The notes: generated by a model from the sequence alone, not told the origin. A stretch of 64,000 nt of DNA from Bradyrhizobium sp. 1 (GCF_023073315.1 NZ_JADPJH010000033.1:364583-428582), one strand, 5' to 3'; shown: positions 33,660 through 42,555, counted from the first letter of the stretch. Numbers and translations: made by a program.

Positions 33660-34499
33660 ATGGCCGATACCATCATCACCGTTGCTCCCACCGGGGCCTT
33701 TCCGACCAAGGAGCACAATCCGGCAATTCCACTCACGCCGCGCGAAATTGCTGAAGACGTCTACGAATGCTGGCAAGCCGGCGCGGCAATCGCGCATCTG
33801 CATATGCGCGACGATGCCGGCAAGGGCACCATGGACAAAGGCCGGTTCATCGAGACCGTCGGACGCATCCGCGAACGCTGCGACATCGTGCTGAACCTCA
33901 CCACGTCCGGCGACCTCAACGCGACGGACGAGACCCGCATGGCGCATCTGATCGAGCTGAAGCCCGAGCTCGCTTCCTTCGACGCGGGATCGATGAACTG
34001 GATGCATGCGACGCTATTCATCAATCATCCGGCCTTCCTGGAGAGGCTTGCCGGCGTCATGAATGAGAACGGCGTCAAGCCGGAGATCGAGGTATTCGAT
34101 CCGGGCATGCTCTACAACGCCACCTACTACATGAAGAAAAACGTTTTGCGAGGACCCGGCTATTTTCAGTTCGTACTGGGCGCAGCCGGAGGTATCGCCG
34201 CTACGGTCGAGAATCTTGTGTTCCTCAAGAGCCTCTTGCCACCTCATGCGGTGTGGTCGGCTTTCGGCATCGGCGCTGGCCATCTGCCAATCCTGTTCGC
34301 CACCCTTTCGCTCGGCGGCCACATCAGAGTCGGCATGGAGGACAATGTACTCTATGCCAAGGGCCGCCTTGCCAAGAACAATGCTGAGTTTGTTGCCCGC
34401 GCTGCACGTCTCGTTCGCGAGGCAAACGGGAGCGTTGCAACCGCATCCAGCGCGCGGGAGATTCTCAACCTTTCGGGACGACCATCTCATGCCGCGTAG
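33660..34499 (+). CDS. BKACE family protein (3-keto-5-aminohexanoate cleavage enzyme-like, DUF849)
   Basis: BKACE enzymes condense a beta-keto acid with acetyl-CoA and release acetoacetate plus a new acyl-CoA. The 279-residue product has the family pattern: ITVAPTGAFPTKEHNPAIP at the start, the metal-site segment AAIAHLHMRDDAG, LNLTTSGD and FGIGAGHLPI. AGGAGAGG precedes the ATG at a workable spacing. It follows a 3HCDH-type dehydrogenase, the same pairing as in carnitine degradation, so the two form an oxidise-then-cleave module. The substrate specificity cannot be read from sequence. Confidence 0.9.
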   Translation: MADTIITVAPTGAFPTKEHNPAIPLTPREIAEDVYECWQAGAAIAHLHMRDDAGKGTMDKGRFIETVGRIRERCDIVLNLTTSGDLNATDETRMAHLIELKPELASFDAGSMNWMHATLFINHPAFLERLAGVMNENGVKPEIEVFDPGMLYNATYYMKKNVLRGPGYFQFVLGAAGGIAATVENLVFLKSLLPPHAVWSAFGIGAGHLPILFATLSLGGHIRVGMEDNVLYAKGRLAKNNAEFVARAARLVREANGSVATASSAREILNLSGRPSHAA

Positions 34500-34566
34500 C
34501 AGGCTGTCTTGCGCTTGAGACGAAGACGATAAGTAAGATCGACGATAACTACATAGGGAGGAAACT

Positions 34567-35229
34567 ATGGAATTCGAGGACTGCAATCTGTTGCTGGAGC
34601 CGGGCTATCAGCCTTTCGAGTCCGGCTATCGCGATCTTGCGGCCGGCAAGAAGCTGGTGGCGGCCCTGACCCGTATGCCGGGTTGCCGCGCCAAAATGAT
34701 CCATTGGTGGTTCGGCTGGCTCGGCGGCATCGAGCAGTACAAGCTCTGGCATCCGAACGATCACGTCGCCAGCGCCTGGCTCAATCGCGTCGACGGCAAC
34801 TATATCGGCGCCACCCACGTCGTCAGCGAATATCTCGCCGGACCGACGGGGCCGGTCTACGACCTCGTTATCGACTTCCATCACCCCCACGAGATATTCG
34901 AGGCGAAGCGGTATGATCGCTCGGGGGCCGTCGCAATCTGCGCGCGAATTGGAGACCAGGATGCGCCGGTTCACGTCGGCCGCATGTGCCACTTCGTCCG
35001 CGACACCGACTATGGCTGCGAAATGCGCTCGCGCTTCTGGCTCGGCCTCATCGCCGATAAGAAGACCCACGACCCCGTGCCGGAGCACATCGCCATCGAA
35101 GGGCGCAAACGCCGGCTGAACGACGATTTCGCACGTCGCCTGCACCAGCACGCTACGGAGGAGATGGGCTATCTCGCCGAAATCCTGCCGGTTCTGTATC
35201 GCCGCTACACCGGAGACAACGCGCTCTGA
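34567..35229 (+). CDS. PhlG-like (DAPG hydrolase family) C-C bond hydrolase
   Basis: The 220-residue product resembles the catalytic domain of 2,4-diacetylphloroglucinol hydrolase PhlG, which cleaves a carbon-carbon bond next to a ketone using a zinc site. Seen motifs are MIHWWFGWLGGIEQYKLWHP followed by NDH, DLVIDFHHPHEIFE, CHFVRDTDYGCEMRSRFWLG and, near the end, LHQHATEEMGYLAEILP. The histidines and glutamates in these segments are likely metal ligands. GGAGG lies before the ATG. It is shorter than PhlG (about 290). A deleted paralogue follows it. The substrate is probably a beta-diketone-like compound. Confidence 0.82.
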   Translation: MEFEDCNLLLEPGYQPFESGYRDLAAGKKLVAALTRMPGCRAKMIHWWFGWLGGIEQYKLWHPNDHVASAWLNRVDGNYIGATHVVSEYLAGPTGPVYDLVIDFHHPHEIFEAKRYDRSGAVAICARIGDQDAPVHVGRMCHFVRDTDYGCEMRSRFWLGLIADKKTHDPVPEHIAIEGRKRRLNDDFARRLHQHATEEMGYLAEILPVLYRRYTGDNAL

Positions 35230-35306
35230 CCACCACGCCGGGCTCGCGGCACCGAAACCAACAACGACAAGGCCGAAACGGTCATTAGATCAGCATGGAG
35301 GAAATC

Positions 35307-35565
35307 GTGACGTCTCAATCGTTTCATGAACTGTTGCGCCCGGCCCTACGGTTGCGAGATGCGTTCGCGCTTCTGGCTCGGCATGATCGCCCATCGCGAC
35401 CCGACCATCACCCTGCCAGGCGCGCAGATCCGGCTGATGCGCGCCGAGAATCTCGATGAGGAGTTCGCCAGCCGGCTGCATCAGCACTGCGTCGAGGAGA
35501 TGGGATACCTCGCCGAGGTCCTGCCGGCGCTCTATCGTCGCGTCACGCTCGACAACACCTATTGA
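35307..35565 (+). pseudogene. Internally deleted second PhlG-like gene
   Basis: A GTG at 35307 with GGAGG upstream starts TSQSFHELLRPALR. The sequence then jumps, in another frame, to the C-terminal third of a PhlG-like protein: YGCEMRSRFWLGMIAHRD, LHQHCVEEMGYLAEVLPALY and the stop at 35565. This end is clearly related to, but distinct from, the intact gene just upstream. About two thirds of the gene is missing, so a tandem paralogue was lost by internal deletion. Confidence 0.85.
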
Positions 35566-35626
35566 GGATACCCCGACCGCATCGATTGACGCAATGAAAC
35601 GCAAAGACATTTGGAGGAGACCACGG

Positions 35627-36814
35627 ATGAAGCATCATATTGGAAAGTCTCTCGCAGCCGCCGCGGCGGCAACGCTCGCGCTCAGCATCGGTGTGGCCTT
35701 TGCCGACGACATCGTTATCGGGGCCTCGCTGCCGCTCTCCGGCCCGCTCGCCGGCTTCGGCAGCTTCCAGCAGTGGGGCTACAAACGCGCCGTCGACCAG
35801 GTCAACAGGGCGGGCGGCATCGCCATCAACGGCGCCAAACAGCAGGTCAAGCTGATTATCCGTGACGACAAGACCGATCCGAATGCGACGGCCTCCAATA
35901 CCGAGACGCTGATCTCTCGTGATCGCGTCGTCGCAATGCTCGGCTCTTGTACGCCGGCGCTCGTCCATGCGGGAGCACTCGTTTCCGAGCGCGCGAAAAA
36001 GCCAATGGTCACCGGGTGCGATCCGCTGGAGGCTTTCAAGTCGGTGCGCAAATGGAATTACGTATGGGACCTTTTCTTCCATGAACCTGAACTTGCGGCG
36101 GTGCCATTCAAGGCGATGGCCGATCTCGGAGTGAAGACCAACAAGAAGCTCGCGATCTGGCACGACAACGGTCCCGACGGACAGGTGATCGGCGGCAAGA
36201 TCTGGCCTGCGCTCGCCAAGGAGTTTGGCTACGAAGTCGTTCAGAACTCAGAATTCCCGATCGACAACTCCCAATTCACCTCCGTCATCGCCGAGGCCAA
36301 AAGCAGGGGTGCCGAAGTCGTCCTCGTCGACGCGATCACGCCGCAGGCGATCGCGATCCGCAAGCAGATGGCGTCTGCCGGTTACATGCCCAAGGTTCTC
36401 AACATCGAGAAGGGCGCCGAACCGGTGCAGTTCGCCGAAGCGTTGGGCAAGCTATCGGACGGCATTCTGGTCGGAGGTTACTGGGATCCGGCATTCCCCT
36501 ATCCCGGCGCCGCAGACCTGGCCAAGGCGTTCGAGAGTGAGACCAAGCTGACCAGCAGCCAACATATCGCGGATTCTTATGCCGCCGCGCAGGTTCTGCT
36601 CGATGCCATCACCGCGGCGGGCTCGACCGATTCCGAGAAGATCAACGCGGCCATCGCCAAGACCGACAAGTCCTATGTGGTCGGGCCGGTCAAGTTTGAT
36701 GAAAACCACACCGCCAAACTTCCGATCGTCTCGCTGCAGTGGCAGAGCGGCAAGGCTGTGATCATCTGGCCGAAGTCCGCCAAGACCGGCGACGTCCTGT
36801 TCCCGCTGCCCTAA
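35627..36814 (+). CDS. livK: ABC transporter substrate-binding protein (LivK-like)
   Basis: Periplasmic receptor of the branched-chain amino-acid (HAAT) type, here probably for a carboxylate or aromatic compound. The 395-residue product has a signal peptide (about residues 1-26, ending AFA-DDIV) and the Peripla_BP_6 fold start IVIGASLPLSGPLAGFG. GGAGGA lies upstream of ATG 35627. It is followed by matching permease and ATPase genes, so the uptake system is complete and linked to the PhlG-like/BKACE operon. Confidence 0.9.
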   Translation: MKHHIGKSLAAAAAATLALSIGVAFADDIVIGASLPLSGPLAGFGSFQQWGYKRAVDQVNRAGGIAINGAKQQVKLIIRDDKTDPNATASNTETLISRDRVVAMLGSCTPALVHAGALVSERAKKPMVTGCDPLEAFKSVRKWNYVWDLFFHEPELAAVPFKAMADLGVKTNKKLAIWHDNGPDGQVIGGKIWPALAKEFGYEVVQNSEFPIDNSQFTSVIAEAKSRGAEVVLVDAITPQAIAIRKQMASAGYMPKVLNIEKGAEPVQFAEALGKLSDGILVGGYWDPAFPYPGAADLAKAFESETKLTSSQHIADSYAAAQVLLDAITAAGSTDSEKINAAIAKTDKSYVVGPVKFDENHTAKLPIVSLQWQSGKAVIIWPKSAKTGDVLFPLP

Positions 36815-36834
36815 CCGCAAAAGGCCGACGCAAC

Positions 36835-37710
36835 ATGCCCGACATCGGCATCATCTCCAGCACAATCGTAGCCGGCGTGCTGCTCGGCGGCATCCTCGCG
36901 CTCACCGCGCTGGGACTGTCGATCGTGCTGGGCGTGATGCGCCTCGTCAATCTCGCCCATGGCGATTTTCTGGTGGTCGGCGCCTATGCCGGCCTCTTCT
37001 TTCTGCAGTTCACCGGCATCGACCCCCTGATCGGCCTGCCGGTGGTAGCCGTCTTTGTCGGTATGCTGGCATTGCCCGTCTATAGCTTTCTGCTTGCCCC
37101 GCTCGCAGGCCGCGGCGCGGAGGCGCAGATGATGACGATGTTCGCGGTGTCGATCATTCTCGAAAACGCCTTTGTCCTCGCTTTCAGCGCCGACACGCGT
37201 TCGATCGCGCGTGATTACGCTACCGTGCCGCTAACGCTCGGCCCGATCACGTTTCCCTTGATCTACCTGATCGGCTTTGCCATCTCCGTCACCTTGATCC
37301 TGGCCGTGCACTGGCTCGTTTCGGCCACCGCTTTTGGCCGTGACCTGCGCGCCAGCGCCGTCGATGCCCAGGCCGCGGCAACGCTCGGCGTCGATGTCAA
37401 ACGGGTTCAGATGCTGACTTTCGCGCTGGGCGCCGCCTGTGCCGGCGTCGGCGGTACGCTGATGGGCGCCGCTTTCCAGTTCGGGCCATCCAGTGGCGGC
37501 GCTTATCTGCTTAACAGCCTCGCCGTTGTGGTGCTCGGAGGGCTGGGAAATGTGATCGGCACCTTGATAGGCGGCATCGCACTGGGCGCATTGCAGAGCA
37601 TCGGCGGCCTGACCCTGGGCGACGGCTATCGCGATTTGGTGGGCATGGCGCTGTTCCTGCTTGTACTCGCGTTCCGGCCGGACGGCTTTCTGGCGAAAGG
37701 ACGAACATGA
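36835..37710 (+). CDS. livH: Branched-chain amino-acid-type ABC permease LivH
   Basis: Integral membrane permease of 291 residues with about eight hydrophobic segments. LivH-type sequences include LGGILALTALGLSIVLGVMR, NLAHGDFLVVGAYAG and the cytoplasmic coupling segment ASAVDAQAAATLGVDVKRV. It ends DGFLAKGRT and overlaps the livM start by four bases. It works with LivM to form the channel. Confidence 0.92.
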   Translation: MPDIGIISSTIVAGVLLGGILALTALGLSIVLGVMRLVNLAHGDFLVVGAYAGLFFLQFTGIDPLIGLPVVAVFVGMLALPVYSFLLAPLAGRGAEAQMMTMFAVSIILENAFVLAFSADTRSIARDYATVPLTLGPITFPLIYLIGFAISVTLILAVHWLVSATAFGRDLRASAVDAQAAATLGVDVKRVQMLTFALGAACAGVGGTLMGAAFQFGPSSGGAYLLNSLAVVVLGGLGNVIGTLIGGIALGALQSIGGLTLGDGYRDLVGMALFLLVLAFRPDGFLAKGRT

Positions 37711-38675
37711 GCGATGCGATCGTATCCAGCCCGCGAGTCGGCTCCGCTTCGACCGGAGGGCTTGTCGAAGTGGCCGTTCTCGTCGGCGCGCTCGGCGTGC
37801 TGTGGTTCGTGCCGGATTTTGCCGGCGATTACTGGCTACAGCTCGGCTTTCGTACCTGCGTCTATCTCGTCCTTGCCCAGGGCTGGAACCTGATGGCGGG
37901 ATCGGCGGGGCTGGTCTCCCTCGGCACCTCCAGTTTCATCGGACTGGGTGCCTATGCGGCCCTCGGCTTGCTCAATCGCGTCGGCGCACCGCTGCCGCTC
38001 GCGCTCCTGATTTGCGCGACCGCTGGCGGCGTGTTGGCTGCGCTGGTGTCGCCCGCGCTGTTCCGGCTGCGTGGCCTCTATTTCACCGTTGGCACGCTCG
38101 CGCTCGCGGAATTGCTGCGGCTGTTGATGGTCAATGTCAGTGCCTTTGGCGGGGCAACCGGCATTATCCTGCAGGAAGATCCGCCAGCGCTGCCTGTGCT
38201 GTTTCGCTACGTGCTGGTCCTGGCTTTCCTCGCATCGCTCACGATCACACTTTGCACACGAACACGGGTCTCGGTGATCCTCCGCGCGGTTCGTGATGAC
38301 GAGGACGCTGCCGCGCAAATGGGCATTCGTCCCTACCGCGTCAAGCTAGGCGCATTCGTCCTCGCCAGTGCGCTCGCCGCTATGGCTGGCGGCATTCAGG
38401 CGGCGAAACTCGGCGCCATCGAACCTTACGGCATGTTCGGGCTGCAATGGTCGATCGACGTGCTGTCGATGGTCATTATCGGCGGCGTCGGGTTGCGGCT
38501 CGGACCACTGGTCGGAGCGTTGTTCGTCGTGGCACTCGGCGAGGCGCTCGCCGACTATCCCGAAGCACACACCGCTATCGCGGGCGTGATCCTGATCGTG
38601 CTGATCCGGTTCGCGCCGCAGGGCATCGTCGGGCTGGCCGTGAAACTGCCGCTGATCGGGCGGGTGCAGGCATGA
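37707..38675 (+). CDS. livM: Branched-chain amino-acid-type ABC permease LivM
   Basis: The 322-residue second permease has LivM features: GWNLMAGSAGLVSLGTSSFI, the coupling motif AVRDDEDAAAQMGIRPYRVK and IQAAKLGAIEPYGMFGLQWS. About nine membrane segments are seen. It overlaps livH upstream and the fused ATPase gene downstream (ATGA), so the transporter genes form one translationally coupled unit. Confidence 0.92.
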   Translation: MSDAIVSSPRVGSASTGGLVEVAVLVGALGVLWFVPDFAGDYWLQLGFRTCVYLVLAQGWNLMAGSAGLVSLGTSSFIGLGAYAALGLLNRVGAPLPLALLICATAGGVLAALVSPALFRLRGLYFTVGTLALAELLRLLMVNVSAFGGATGIILQEDPPALPVLFRYVLVLAFLASLTITLCTRTRVSVILRAVRDDEDAAAQMGIRPYRVKLGAFVLASALAAMAGGIQAAKLGAIEPYGMFGLQWSIDVLSMVIIGGVGLRLGPLVGALFVVALGEALADYPEAHTAIAGVILIVLIRFAPQGIVGLAVKLPLIGRVQA

Positions 38676-40285
38676 GCGCCATGGATAGGCCGCCGCTGCT
38701 CGAAGTGAAGGGCCTCGTCAAGCGCTATGGCGGACTCGTCGCTAACGATCGAATCGATATGCAGCTGCGCGCGGGCACAATCACCGGGGTAATCGGCCCG
38801 AACGGCGCCGGAAAATCGACACTGATCGGGCTGATCGGCGGGGCGGTGGTGCCCAGCGAAGGTTCAATCCGACTCGACGGCCGCGACGTGTCCCGTCTTC
38901 CCGCTTCCGAGCGAGCGCGCGCAGGCGTCGGACGTACCTACCAGATCCCGCGACCGTTCCTCGACATGTCGGTTGAGGAAAACCTGGAAGTCGCGCAATA
39001 CTCCATCGCCCCGTTCATCCGCGCAACGGTTGCCCGTGAAGAGCGCAGGGCATTGCTGGCCCGCACCGGGCTTGCCGACGTCGCAACGCTGACGGGGCGC
39101 GCGCTGCCGCTCCTTAGGCGCAAGCGGCTGGAGATCGCGCGGGCGCTCGCGCTCAAGCCGCGCGTCGTTCTGCTCGACGAAGTTGGCGCTGGGCTGGTCG
39201 ATAGTGAAATCACCGAACTGATCGAACTGATTCACTCGATCCTCGACGCCCGCACGGCGATCCTGATCGTCGAACACGTGATTCGCGTCGTCCGCGAATG
39301 CTGTTCGCGCACGATGGTGCTCAATTTTGGCAAAACGCTGATTGAAGGGCCAACTGCCGACATCCTCGGCAATGATCAGGTCGCCGCGGTTTATCTCGGC
39401 ACCGGCGGCGCCCGCGAGAGCCAGACGGCGGACGGTACAGCGCCGGCCGCGGATAGCGCCATTCACGTCAGCGCGCCAGAGGCGGAGGCCCAGGTTCTCG
39501 CTCCCCTGACCGCGCCAGCCTCGGCGGAGGCTGCCACCGCGCCGGCGTTACAGTTCTCAGGAATCTCCGCGGGGTACGGCCAGGCCCGCGTTCTGCAGGG
39601 CATCGATCTGACGGTGGAGCGCGGTCAGGCGATCGCTATTCTCGGCGCCAACGGCGCCGGCAAGACCACGCTGGCGCGGACTATCAGCGGCGTCATCACA
39701 CCTACTGCCGGTGCGCTCCTGATCGACGGCCAGGACGTCTCCGGCTGGCAACCGCACCAGATCGCCGCACTCGGCATAGCGCATTGCATGGAGGGGCGGC
39801 GAATCTTCCCCACGCTTTCGGTGCAAGAGAATCTCTTGATCGCGGCGCGCGGAGCCGATGCCTTGACTGCGCGGGAGAGGCTTGAGGCGGTCTACGATCT
39901 GTTCCCCATCCTCGCCGAGCGCAAAACCCAGGGCGGGACGTCGATGTCGGGTGGCCAGCAGCAGATGCTTGCGATCGGGCGGGCGCTGATGGCGCGTCCG
40001 CGACTGGTGATCTTCGATGAAATCAGCCTCGGCCTTGCGCCCATCGTGATGGACAAACTCTACGACGCGCTGGCGCTGCTGAAAAAAGCGCGCATGACGC
40101 TGATTGTGATCGAGCAGGACGTCGATCGGGCCCTCGCCCTCGCCGACCATGCTTATGTGCTCGAGCACGGCATGTTCGCGCTGTCGGGACCGCCGCGACA
40201 GATCGCCGCCGACCCGCGTCTGCGCCACATCTATATCGGGGGCGCCGAGGACGCGAGCATGGGAGAGTTAACTTCGATTGGCTGA
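38672..40285 (+). CDS. Fused LivG-LivF ABC transporter ATPase
   Basis: One 537-residue protein contains both ATPases of a HAAT transporter. The LivG-like half has Walker A IGPNGAGKST at about 42-50 and Walker B VVLLDEVGAGL. An Ala/Pro-rich linker covers about residues 240-290. The LivF-like half has Walker A GANGAGKTT near 325, signature SMSGGQQQM and Walker B LVIFDEISLGLAP. These are normally separate genes. In the LivG half the signature is degenerate (LPLLRRKRLEIARALA where LPYGxQR is usual), so one of the two ATP sites may be weak. The gene is coupled to livM. Confidence 0.92.
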   Translation: MSAMDRPPLLEVKGLVKRYGGLVANDRIDMQLRAGTITGVIGPNGAGKSTLIGLIGGAVVPSEGSIRLDGRDVSRLPASERARAGVGRTYQIPRPFLDMSVEENLEVAQYSIAPFIRATVAREERRALLARTGLADVATLTGRALPLLRRKRLEIARALALKPRVVLLDEVGAGLVDSEITELIELIHSILDARTAILIVEHVIRVVRECCSRTMVLNFGKTLIEGPTADILGNDQVAAVYLGTGGARESQTADGTAPAADSAIHVSAPEAEAQVLAPLTAPASAEAATAPALQFSGISAGYGQARVLQGIDLTVERGQAIAILGANGAGKTTLARTISGVITPTAGALLIDGQDVSGWQPHQIAALGIAHCMEGRRIFPTLSVQENLLIAARGADALTARERLEAVYDLFPILAERKTQGGTSMSGGQQQMLAIGRALMARPRLVIFDEISLGLAPIVMDKLYDALALLKKARMTLIVIEQDVDRALALADHAYVLEHGMFALSGPPRQIAADPRLRHIYIGGAEDASMGELTSIG

Positions 40286-40376
40286 TACGAACCCAAAAAT
40301 AGGTAATCGTCTCCGACGCCTCTGGAACTACAGTGCGGAACGACCGCATTCTCCATGGAATTGGGATCAGACGGCA

Positions 40377-40637
40377 ATGCTCGTCATCACGCGCCAAATC
40401 AAGGCTGCGAGGTCTCTCCTTGGATGGGAGCAGCATCAACTTGCGCTTCAGTCTGGCGTCGCCATCTCAACTATCCGCAGGTTGGAAGGATTGAAGGATG
40501 CTCCCATCGCGGCGCACTTCGACACGATCAACAAAATTAGATGCGCATTCGAAAGGGCCGGCATCGAATTCCTGGGCCATCCCGCCCCTGGTGTCAGACT
40601 GAAGACCACCTCGATGGGTGATGATCGGATACTTTGA
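40377..40637 (+). CDS. XRE-type helix-turn-helix regulator
   Basis: The 86-residue product is mostly a Cro/CI-type HTH: ITRQIKAARSLLGWEQHQLA and SGVAISTIRRLEGLKD, with a short C-terminal tail. The ATG at 40377 is taken as start; an upstream TTG at 40278 would add a non-conserved extension. It stands 91 bases after the transporter ATPase on the same strand. An inverted repeat downstream at 40677-40715, in the promoter of the Tsx-like gene, is a possible target. Confidence 0.75.
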   Translation: MLVITRQIKAARSLLGWEQHQLALQSGVAISTIRRLEGLKDAPIAAHFDTINKIRCAFERAGIEFLGHPAPGVRLKTTSMGDDRIL

Positions 40638-40676
40638 GGCGACCTGCTCGCTCAGATACGGCAAGCTTAGATTTGA

Positions 40677-40715
40677 GATACAACAAACAGTATTCTTTGC
40701 GCGTAAAGTTGTATC
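40677..40715. promoter_or_regulatory. Inverted repeat upstream of the Tsx-like gene
   Basis: Perfect 8-base arms GATACAAC (40677-40684) and GTTGTATC (40708-40715), 23 bases apart, in an AT-rich stretch about 180 bases before the porin-like gene. This region probably holds its promoter, and the repeat could be an operator. Confidence 0.4.
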
Positions 40716-40890
40716 ACGGTATCTAAACAGCAACGACTGACCGCTTTATACGATTTTTACTCGTTTAACGTTGCCGTTACTTTGAATAAGTGATCGTATT
40801 CCTTCGGTCGATCATTTCTTCGTAACGACCGACGAGGCGGGGCATCGGACCTGATGGCGGACCCCAGCCTCATTCGCCAATGGGGGGACC

Positions 40891-42015
40891 ATGATACTTC
40901 GCCGAGCATCTATCGATTCTGCCTTCAAAGTATTCGGGATTGCCGCGCTCATCTCAACGTCGACGGCAACTCATTCCGCTGCCGCCGACATGGCGGTCAA
41001 GGCGCTCAAGCCGGTCGCCGAGGTGCCGTTCTTCCTGGTGATTGACGACCGCGTGTCGTTCTCATGGATGCCGAGGGGCACCGACCCGGGCATGTTCACC
41101 GTCAACCCGAACGGCTCGATCAACGGCACCACCGCCAAGCAGGTCTATTCGTTCACACACTTCGATGCGTGGGCCTACGGCACCAACTTCTTCACCATCT
41201 CGCTGTTCAAGTCGGGCCATAACGATCCGGCCTCGCCATGCATCGCGCCTGGTGTCACTTCCAGCTTCGGTGCAGGTAACTGCGCCGGCGCATCGGAAAT
41301 CTACGGCCTGTTCCGCAGCACGTTCGGCTGGAACGAAATCTTCAACACCCATTCCTTCACCATGGGGCCGCTGCATAACGTTTCGTTCGAAGTTGGAATG
41401 GACGCCAACGCGGAAAATAACTACTTGGCACCCGCCAAGCGCGACGTCGTCGCCGGCCTGCAGTTCGCGTTCGACCTTCCCTACAAGGGCTACTTCAACG
41501 TAGCGCCCTTGGCGTACAAGGAAATCAATCATAACGCCTTCAATCAGTGTGGCACTGCGTTTGCGGGTGGTACGATTCCCGGGGTTAGCTGTTCCATCGA
41601 CGGCAACACCGAATTCAAGACCACTTGGGCGGTTGAAACCAACTACTACATGGACTTGGGCTTCATGCCTGAAAACATGCAGTTCTGGTCGATCAGCGGC
41701 CGTGCCGGCTGGTACGGACCGAAGGGCGACGCGAATGGCCTTCCGGCGCTTTCGGGTCCCGGCCGCTTCAGCACTGCAACCAAGACCGAGTTCAATAGCG
41801 AGCCAATCCGTCTGACCTTCGACGCCAGCAAGGCCGTCTACGGCCCGAAGTACTCTCACTTCGTCGATCTCTGGGTCGCCTATCGCTACTGGCAGAACAA
41901 GTTCGGCCTCGACCACAATGCGATGCCCGGTGTCTGCACTATCGCCGCGACCGGCCAGAGCACCAACTCCTGTACAGAGTCGACCGTCTATGGCGGCGTG
42001 ACCGTGAAGTTCTGA
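40891..42015 (+). CDS. Tsx-like outer-membrane channel protein
   Basis: The 374-residue product has a signal peptide (cleavage probably near residue 32, SAAADM). It then has a beta-barrel pattern like nucleoside-specific Tsx channels: VYSFTHFDAWAYGTNFFTIS, LFKSGHNDPA, GASEIYGLFRST and LHNVSFEVGMDANAENNYLA. It ends in a strand finishing VTVKF, with the terminal Phe of outer-membrane proteins. GGGGG-rich sequence precedes the ATG. It lies just downstream of the catabolic and transport operon and could supply the outer-membrane step of uptake; that link is inference. Confidence 0.8.
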   Translation: MILRRASIDSAFKVFGIAALISTSTATHSAAADMAVKALKPVAEVPFFLVIDDRVSFSWMPRGTDPGMFTVNPNGSINGTTAKQVYSFTHFDAWAYGTNFFTISLFKSGHNDPASPCIAPGVTSSFGAGNCAGASEIYGLFRSTFGWNEIFNTHSFTMGPLHNVSFEVGMDANAENNYLAPAKRDVVAGLQFAFDLPYKGYFNVAPLAYKEINHNAFNQCGTAFAGGTIPGVSCSIDGNTEFKTTWAVETNYYMDLGFMPENMQFWSISGRAGWYGPKGDANGLPALSGPGRFSTATKTEFNSEPIRLTFDASKAVYGPKYSHFVDLWVAYRYWQNKFGLDHNAMPGVCTIAATGQSTNSCTESTVYGGVTVKF

Positions 42016-42103
42016 CCGGCTGAGCGCTTCCAGGCGACAAGCGATGGCGCCGCGATGCCCCGCGACGCCATTATTTTTGGGTATCAGCCGATTGGAAAAG
42101 GAT

Positions 42104-42328
42104 TCAAGTTGTGACTGCCATGGGCATCCATGGCTCTTCTATACGACTGAGGTTAGCCAATTGTCGTAGCGCATACACTTCATTTGATCGATCACGCTTT
42201 TGTTGAAAAACTTTCAGAGCTTGTTCCGCCCGGTCCCTAGCCTCAGGGAGGTCGCCTTTGTGCTCCGAAACCGTAGACAGCTGAAGCAATGCGGCAGCTT
42301 TCCTGGTCAGATGTTTGCGTCCATCCAT
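42104..42328 (-). pseudogene. Tetratricopeptide-repeat gene fragment
   Basis: A 74-codon minus-strand frame reads AALLQLSTVSEHKGDLPEAR, then DRAEQALKVFQQ and SNEVYALRQLANLSRIE. This is a TPR-like helix pair from a larger protein, for example a TPR-containing cyclase or regulator. Nothing matching extends on either side, so it is probably a relic. Confidence 0.4.
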
Positions 42329-42446
42329 TCATTGGCCTCAGCTGCAATCATTCCGCGACCTCGGCGCCCGCTCCCTGGCCTTTTTCCGCGTTCTGTTCCG
42401 CTTCAATAAGGGCATCCAAAACGCGCCGGGCCCGTACCACCGAAGG
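42329..42446. other. Spacer between TPR fragment and dispersed repeat
   Basis: No gene recognised; short frames only. Together with the repeat at 42447-42555 and a following 175-base non-coding stretch, it forms a boundary of non-coding DNA between the transporter locus and the CoA-transferase cluster. Confidence 0.35.
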
Positions 42447-42555
42447 TACGACCAGGCGTGCGCCGAGAGCGCATCGCCTCAAGGGAAAATCGCACCCGCA
42501 GGAACGTGAGGATAGCGAGGCCGAAAGCGGCACGCAGGACCGAGTGCAGCGACGA
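42447..42555 (+). repeat. Dispersed repeat, copy 2
   Basis: Same block order as 28264-28372: GCGTGCGCC, GCGCATCGCCTCAA, GGAAAAT, then CGAGTGCAGCGACGAGACCG. The two copies are in the same orientation, 14.2 kb apart, and bracket the PhlG-like/BKACE catabolic locus. Confidence 0.7.
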
